Shown here one piece after another: positions 16,837-22,206 of a stretch of 22,206 bases of DNA. A model generated the notes under the pieces. It was given only the letters and a program-made list of their open reading frames with translations, ran no database searches and was not told where the DNA came from. The DNA lies in NCBI GenBank assembly GCA_000708835.1, contig DF237897.1, forward strand, positions 1 through 22,206, written 5' to 3'. The stretch is from Klebsormidium nitens (Eukaryota > Streptophyta > Klebsormidiophyceae > Klebsormidiales > Klebsormidiaceae). Position numbers and translations under genes: made by a program. Numbering within the stretch: position 1 is the stretch's first letter; every line of letters begins with the position of its first letter.

Positions 16837-19800
16837 ATGGCTTCCAGGGTCCCTCTGAGCGGGCTCGCAGCTTTAGGTGGACTGAAAGACCTCCTGTCTC
16901 CAAGCACACAGTCCGGGGGGTTGGTACAACCAAAGGTCTCCAGGCCAGAAGATGACTGCGCTAATTCTGGCAGTAAAGAGACTGGGAGTCGAGAATGTCA
17001 GGGAAACCCTCCAGAGTCAATGCCACGCAATGCTGAAAGCGCTGAGAAAAGCAGCAAGAAGGCAATCGATGCAGAGCAGTTGAAGGCGCTCGGCAATGCA
17101 GCGTTCGCTCGTAAAGATTATGATGCAGCTGTTGAGTACTACTCTCAGGCGCTCGACATAGACAATGAAAATGCAATCTTGTACGCCAATAGAGGTCAGG
17201 CTCTGCTCAACCAAGTTCGCTATGTGAGCGCCCTCGACGATGCTAATCGCGCGGTTAGCCTCAACCCAACCTGGTGGAAGGCGCATGCGAAGAGGGCCCA
17301 AGCGTCCGTGGCGCTCGGACACTTTCAGTCTGCGGTGGAGGCCTCAGAGGAAGCGCTAAAGCTGCAGCCACACGACTCTGCACTGAAGAAGTACCTGGCG
17401 GATACAAATGCTCAGGTGCTTACTCATGACGCTGCTGAAGGTTTCAGACTTGCATTTGGTTCTCTCCCTCACATGTTTGTGACTTACAGAATCCAGCGAG
17501 ACTCTTACTTTGGGGACAGTCTAAGACTTCAGAAACATTCGGTGTTTGCCTGGTGCTGTCAAAGAGTAGTGGTAGCGAGCAGTGTCACAACAAAGTCAAC
17601 ACTAAGGTTCAGGTGTAATCAGGGTTCAGGTTGTGATGCTTCTCTTGTGGACCAACTCTGTGATAACTGGGTTCGCAGCCTGCTTCACATTTCAGCGACT
17701 GGCCCCAGGGGCCCCTTTCTTTTGTTAAGGACAAAGTCTTCTTGGAAAAATGTCAAGCACGAGGGCAAATTTCTTGATTTGGTGGCCGCCAACCGCACTG
17801 CAACTTAATGAAGCTAGCTCTCTTGCCAGACAACAGGCGAGCCTTGCAAGGCTTCGCAAAGCGCTTGGGCCACCACAATTATGAATATATATGCAGGCTA
17901 TATCAATTAGAGTACGTTGACTGAGCCCACTAGCTGGGTTATGTATATATGTGAGATATATCCACAAATTGCAAGTTGTAGATATGATGATCTGGTCATA
18001 TCATTCTGCAGCTCCGGTTGTGGAAGAGCAAGTCGGATCCACAGAGGATAAGCTTTCCCGGCTGGGAGGAAACACGAGCTGACATTCTGAGCACCATCGA
18101 CATCGATAAGCAAGTCAACATCAGCCTGACAACTGCGGGAGGGAAGACGGTGTCGAGAAAGACAGGCCTCAACTATCTTCACCAGGTATGTTAATTGCAA
18201 TATTCCCCGTCACAATCCCCTGCGGATTGTGTCCGTCTATGGGGGCGTGAAATTGTTTCTCTCTGAAGGCTCTGTACATTGCACTTTCAGGCATGAGCTC
18301 TTACAAGCCAAGTCGTCCGGCTTCCCTCGGTCGAAGTCCCTCTAGCTCACTTTCAAGAACCGGCTGAAAAGTGCTGCACCGCAATCAGCTCAAGCACAGT
18401 CATGTCGGCCGGTCCCTCGTTCCCTGAACGATGATGAGCACCTCTGCCAACAACGTTTTGCAGCTTCTCGATCAAGGTTTGTGACACACCGGGAATCCAC
18501 AGTACCCGTCCAGGCTTGACAGAAGTCCCCGAAATCGTCGACTTCATCATTGGCACACAGTTCCAACCTATCTCGGAGTGTCCATCAGACAGCGTATTGG
18601 ACTAGCCAGGAATGTGTTCCTGTGCCAAATTGGGTACTCAATACACCGAAGAGCGATACAGGCTTGCCTTTTGCAGGGCTGCTTGAAGTCGGATGACTTG
18701 AATGATTGGTCGACATTGAGGTTTTTAGAAAACTGCAAAAGTTCGTAGATTTCCCTCTTGACCTGCAGGCAGTCCTTGGGGGCGACCTCCCCCTAGTTGT
18801 CGACATAGCGCGCCTCGGCGCCGGCCTCAACGTCAAAACCTCCACCCTCTACCCCTGCACCGCCCTCTTTCTCGCAATTACCACCAAAGCCCGCGCTGCC
18901 GAAAACCCGCTTACCCCCCTCGAACTCGCCCGAGCGATCCCCGATCTAAAAGGCCAGGCTCTTAGCGAAGCTCTAGAGGTGCATTACTACTCAACCGGGC
19001 TCGGGGGGAACACGCAGTTGGTCGTAGCAGAGTATCTTCTCGCCCTGGGGGCAGATACTGAGGCAAAGAGCGCGGAAAACGACCCCCTGTTTCCGGGGAT
19101 GACCCCCCTCGCGGCGGCGGCGGAGCAGCGAGACTGGGAAGCCTGCGATCTGCTGCTGAAGTTCGGCGCGGATCCGAAAGCCACCGTTTCGGGGGGGTCT
19201 TCTAAAGGCCGTTCGGTGGAAGACCTCGTCTCGGGAGAGGATCCAAATCGGACGCCCGAATCAGCCGCCCGAATGGAAGAGCTACTGTCCGGTTTGAACG
19301 TCGTCGAGCTTCACCGGGGCACGAACGGACAACCGAGCCTCGTCGAGCACGTTTCCCGGGCAGATCTGGACCGCGAGCAACGGGAGAGGGTTTCGAGGTT
19401 TCGGGCGCTCGTCGAGCGTCGCGGCCGCGACCCGCGGCCGCCCGTTCTGTGCCGCTGTGGGAGCCGCGCGCCGGTGCTTGAGTGCCACGGGCGGGGTTTG
19501 GAGGGTTTGGACGCGGGGGCGGTGCTGCGGCGGCTGTCCCCTGGTGCGCCCTGCCCGTGCCAGCGGCCAGGGATCACGTATGAAGATTGCTGCTGGAAGA
19601 CTCAGGTAAGCAATGCGCAGACGAATCTGGCACGGCTCTGTTTCAACCTTTGATGAGATAACTTATTGAGTTTCCCGCCTTTCAAATCCGTACAACAAGC
19701 GGTGATCAATACGAGCTTGCTACTGGAACTCTCAGGTAAACGATGCCCCAACGGTTGACACTGCTTATGTTGACAGAGGTCGTGCTTTTGATGGCGGAAC

Positions 19801-20844
19801 TTGTCCCCCGTTTGAAATTCGTACGACGGGTGGGGATCACATACGAGCATTTCTGCTGGGAGACTTAAGTAAGAGCACAGCGTATTCAGGATTGGCTCTG
19901 GTTTTATTCACAAAGGTCGTGTTTTCGAGGGTACGAAAGGTTGGCTCTTCTCTGCATTTTGGCGACGTTGGAGAGTGCGTATGACGGGTGCTGTTGGAAG
20001 ACTCAGCCAGGCGCCCATTTGACCGGTTTATGTTCTTAGAGGGGGCCTGGTTTGCGGCTAAAGCAAAAGCTACAATCATCGATTTTGCGTTGCTGCTGTT
20101 CGAAGACTCAGGTGTGCGTCGATTGACCGGTTGGTCTTTTCGAAGAGGGCCCCTATACTGCGTTGCTGGGGGTGTCATCGAGTAACGAAGATCGACTTCG
20201 TGTTGCTGTTAGGATCGGAACACCAGACAGTCATTCGGCGACTGTAAACGCCAAGGCAGTCGGTCATTGGAAGGGACGCGTCGTTTAGCAGTGTTTTAAA
20301 AGTAGGCTGAATGCTTCTCCCTTAAAATCCCTGTTGAGAGTATCAGGTTGCTGTTTTATTGCGTTGGAAAAAGGCAACCACTCTGGCTGGTAAGTTGATA
20401 TGATTGCCACGAGATTGCGAAACTGCACCCCTTTTCACAACAGGGAGACAATGGTTTTGCATGCAGTTGTATGGCACCCCCTGAGAGGCCCCCCGCGGCA
20501 ACAACCAACACATTTTCGATAAGCCCTCGGAGCCGTTCAAGTGTCTGAAGATGTCCAGCCTGTCAACCATTGTCTTGGGGAACCTGACTTCTTCTTATTT
20601 AGAATAGGTACATCAAGCTCAAGTTAGAATAAGAACGAAGCTAACCCTGAAAATCTTAACCCAGATAATCGCCCGCTCCACACCTGTAAACACCCTAACC
20701 CCCATACTAACCCTACCCGGACGTTGGCTTGAGCTCACTATACAGAACGATCTGACTTTTCCCTCCGACCTCCTTTCTGCGCAGGACTGGGTGCTCGACG
20801 ACGACACCGGGTCGGTACTGAACATTCGGAGGTTACGAGCATAA
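16837..20844 (+). CDS. TPR / ankyrin-like / SEC-C-like zinc knuckle protein (4 exons)
   Basis: Exons 16837-17415, 18012-18185, 18769-19605 and 20785-20844 join in phase 0 throughout, giving 549 residues and TAA. After a low-complexity N-terminus (1-75), residues about 79-182 form three TPR units (KALGNAAFARKDYDAAVEYY, AILYANRGQALLNQVRY, WWKAHAKRAQASVALGHF) of the type found in Hsp70/Hsp90-binding cochaperones. Residues 332-390 contain two ankyrin-like helices ending in LLALGADTEAK and LLLKFGADPKA. Near the C-terminus, CRCGSRAPVLECHG (479-492) and CPCQRPGITYEDCC (513-526) have the CxC..C(H/C) spacing of SEC-C zinc knuckles. TPR and ankyrin repeats bind proteins, and SEC-C binds zinc; no enzyme motif is seen, so the likely role is as an adaptor or chaperone-linked factor. 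The first donor (CAG|GTGCTT) is weak and the last exon codes for only 19 residues, so the ends are less certain than the middle. Confidence 0.7.
17416..18011 (+). other. Intron 1 of the TPR/ankyrin gene, open to 17808
   Basis: The exon 1 frame runs on without a stop for 130 codons past the proposed donor, to a TAA at 17806-17808. The added residues show no domain and less TPR-like composition, so I treat the stretch as intron. If retained, it would give a 323-residue TPR-only protein. The 3' half is AT-rich (for example ATGAATATATATGCAGG near 17881). Confidence 0.45.
18186..18768 (+). other. Intron 2 of the TPR/ankyrin gene, with possible copies of the exon 3 start
   Basis: The exon 3 start (CTGCAG|GCAGTCC..., GTTGTCGACATAGC) has loose counterparts at 18673-18716 (TTGCAGGGCTGC..., TTGGTCGACATTGA) and 18500-18545 (CCAGGCTTGAC..., ATCGTCGACTTCA). 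The GTCGAC core lies 30-35 bases after the CAGG-like site in all three. This fits acceptor-side duplication but the similarity is low. No gene is seen in the rest of the intron. Confidence 0.35.
19606..20225 (+). repeat. Array of about five decayed copies of the end of TPR/ankyrin exon 3 and its donor (intron 3)
   Basis: The exon 3 end (GGGATCACGTATGAAG, TGCTGCTGGAAGACTCAG|GTAAGC) recurs at 19701 (GTGATCAATACGAGC, CTACTGGAACTCTCAG|GTAAAC), 19831 (GGGATCACATACGAGC, CTGCTGGGAGACTTAA|GTAAGA), 19986 (GTGCTGTTGGAAGACTCAG|CC), 20089 (TGCTGCTGTTCGAAGACTCAG|GTGTGC) and, faintly, 20199 (GTGTTGCTGTTAGGATCGG). The donors or their equivalents lie at 19606, 19736, about 19869, 20007, 20112 and about 20212. 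The first two copies keep usable-looking donors, and the third has lost its GT. Intron segments such as AGGTCGTG..TTT and TTTGAAATTCGTACGACGGGT are also shared between units. Confidence 0.83.
20226..20784 (+). other. Rest of intron 3 of the TPR/ankyrin gene
   Basis: Beyond the exon-edge array the intron continues to the acceptor TTTCTGCGCAG at 20784. It includes a CTAACCC-rich patch at about 20640-20720 (CTAACCCTG, CTTAACCCA, CCCTAACCCCC, ACTAACCCTAC), which resembles degenerate plant telomere repeat or simply branch-point-like CTAAC sequences. No gene is seen. Confidence 0.4.
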
Positions 20845-22206
20845 GAAACGCATCCAACTCCGGAGACTGTTTTCTGTCCGTGAAGCAAGGCCCTACGCCT
20901 GACCTTCAGTCAGGTAATTCCCTCTAGGTTTCCTGACGTCTCATTTTGCTTGAATATTCAGTACATTCCAGCAAACGCTCTCTCATGCCACAGCGCTTCT
21001 CAACTTCTCTGTCCGAGCTACCGTACAGATTGATGAAGGCCGCTAACATTTTGCCGGTAGGCTGGCTTGCTGTACCAAGTGTAATATTCATGTTTTCAAG
21101 CGCGAGCGAGGCGCATTCGGTGTCAATCACAGCAACGTAAGCTGGCCCGCTTAGAAGAGTGTCGCGTTGCAACGACGATCGTCATTCGCAAGTTTTCCTC
21201 GATTCCAGCCTTTGGTGCCACATTGATATGTTGCTGTTAAGCAGCCCCTAATCAACTTTGCTCTGCAGGTGCATGCCCTCAACTTGTCACTCGGGCGACT
21301 CTTTCAGAGAAGAGACCTGCAGAATCCAAGAAAGTGATTTCAGGTCGGGGTGACGCTCCTTCGTCCGTCAAGCAGCTCTGGTACCTCAAATAAGTCTTCA
21401 AGCGGTTTTGAGCTTCATCAACATAAGAGCAGACGCGGCAAGCGTGCAACACTTATGTATAGCCAGCAGATAAGTTCTCAAACGAGCCCTTGACTTGAGG
21501 TTTGGAGGCGTGCCATTGCGGGCGTGACCGATCCCGTCCGGTCAAAGACACATATATTTTGAATCACACGTACACGTGCCTAGCTCCGACATACTGGCGT
21601 GGTCCCTGCATCGCGAGAGGTCAAATACCGTCCCGATTATGCACTGGCATTCCATCGTAACACAGCTAGTCCGACACTTAATCGTGTCTTATGGGAAACG
21701 TATGGAGGATTTCGTGGCACCGAAAATTGTGCGTACAACAGGCTGATTGGTGAGATGTTCCGGAGTCCCAACGCTCGACTCCGGCAAATCATCGAATTTT
21801 CGGCACAAACCTTTTTCATAGTTCCTTAACAAAAGTTAGAAAGTCCCTGCACCCCTCCTGCATGGCATTCAAGTCAGCGATATCGCCAAAACACAGCTAT
21901 TGCGGGAGCGAAAATCTGCACGATTGCATGAGGTATCAGAACTCAGGCTGAATTACTGCCTTGAACGATGCTAGCTAGTGACAGCTGGTTGTCACGCCAG
22001 ATTGGCTCCTTGCCATAGCGTGTCCTGAGCGTGCGCGCGCGCGCATCGCGCCGCCGCCGCCACAGGCTCATAGCCTATGCACGGCCATAGTCTATTCATG
22101 TTGGACCCTTCGTTTATTGAGGTCCATGCATTTTGGCCCCTTTGCATTATTCGCATTTAATGCATGGCGCAACCCTTGACCCCCTCAAGGGGGATACCTT
22201 TCGACT
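20845..22206. other. Right-end region, no supportable gene
   Basis: This begins as the 3' untranslated region of the TPR/ankyrin gene. The open frames (for example 20946-21140 and 21599-21829) have no family resemblance, and the latter begins with GTG. Near 22030-22060 there is an alternating GC tract (GTGCGCGCGCGCGCATCGCG) followed by a CCG run, a composition that elsewhere in the window marks exons or promoters, so a gene may begin beyond the right edge. Confidence 0.45.

Overview
The window looks like nuclear DNA of a photosynthetic eukaryote in the plant (streptophyte) line, probably a streptophyte green alga. This is an inference from three things: a plant-type MAP kinase, a plant-type GT77-like glycosyltransferase, and genes built of GC-rich exons with GT..AG introns whose phases match. 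There are no operons and no bacterial features. I could not search any database, so the species is not settled.

Layout, left to right. Bases 2-280 hold an open stretch that may be the 3' end of a gene entering from the left. Bases 1793-8895 (+) hold an eight-exon gene for a 1063-residue protein: about 700 residues of Ser/Pro-rich, probably disordered sequence, then a MAP kinase domain close to plant MPK3/MPK6 but with the ATP lysine, glycine loop, catalytic-loop Asn, TxY motif and docking site all changed. About 2.3 kb without a convincing gene follows. Bases 15953-11220 (-) hold a five-exon gene for a type II membrane glycosyltransferase of the nucleotide-diphospho-sugar transferase (PF03407/GT77-like) kind. 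A divergent promoter region of about 0.9 kb separates it from a four-exon gene at 16837-20844 (+), which encodes TPR repeats, ankyrin-like repeats and two SEC-C-like zinc knuckles. The last 1.4 kb show no supportable gene.

The most unusual signal is in the introns. In all three genes, intron segments next to an exon are tandem, decaying copies of that exon's own edge, including the splice site and some adjoining intron. The clearest are seven copies of the start of kinase exon 6 (period about 112-135 bases), three copies of its end (about 182), two of the end of exon 7 (about 120), three of the end of glycosyltransferase exon 4 (about 170) and about six of the end of TPR/ankyrin exon 3 (about 100-138). 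Where several copies exist, those nearest the exon look most like it. This suggests introns that grow by repeated duplication of the exon-intron junction, leaving decoy splice sites and dead exon fragments behind.

The three genes have no obvious shared pathway. What they share is this intron behaviour. All exon models come from reading frame, phase and splice consensus only.
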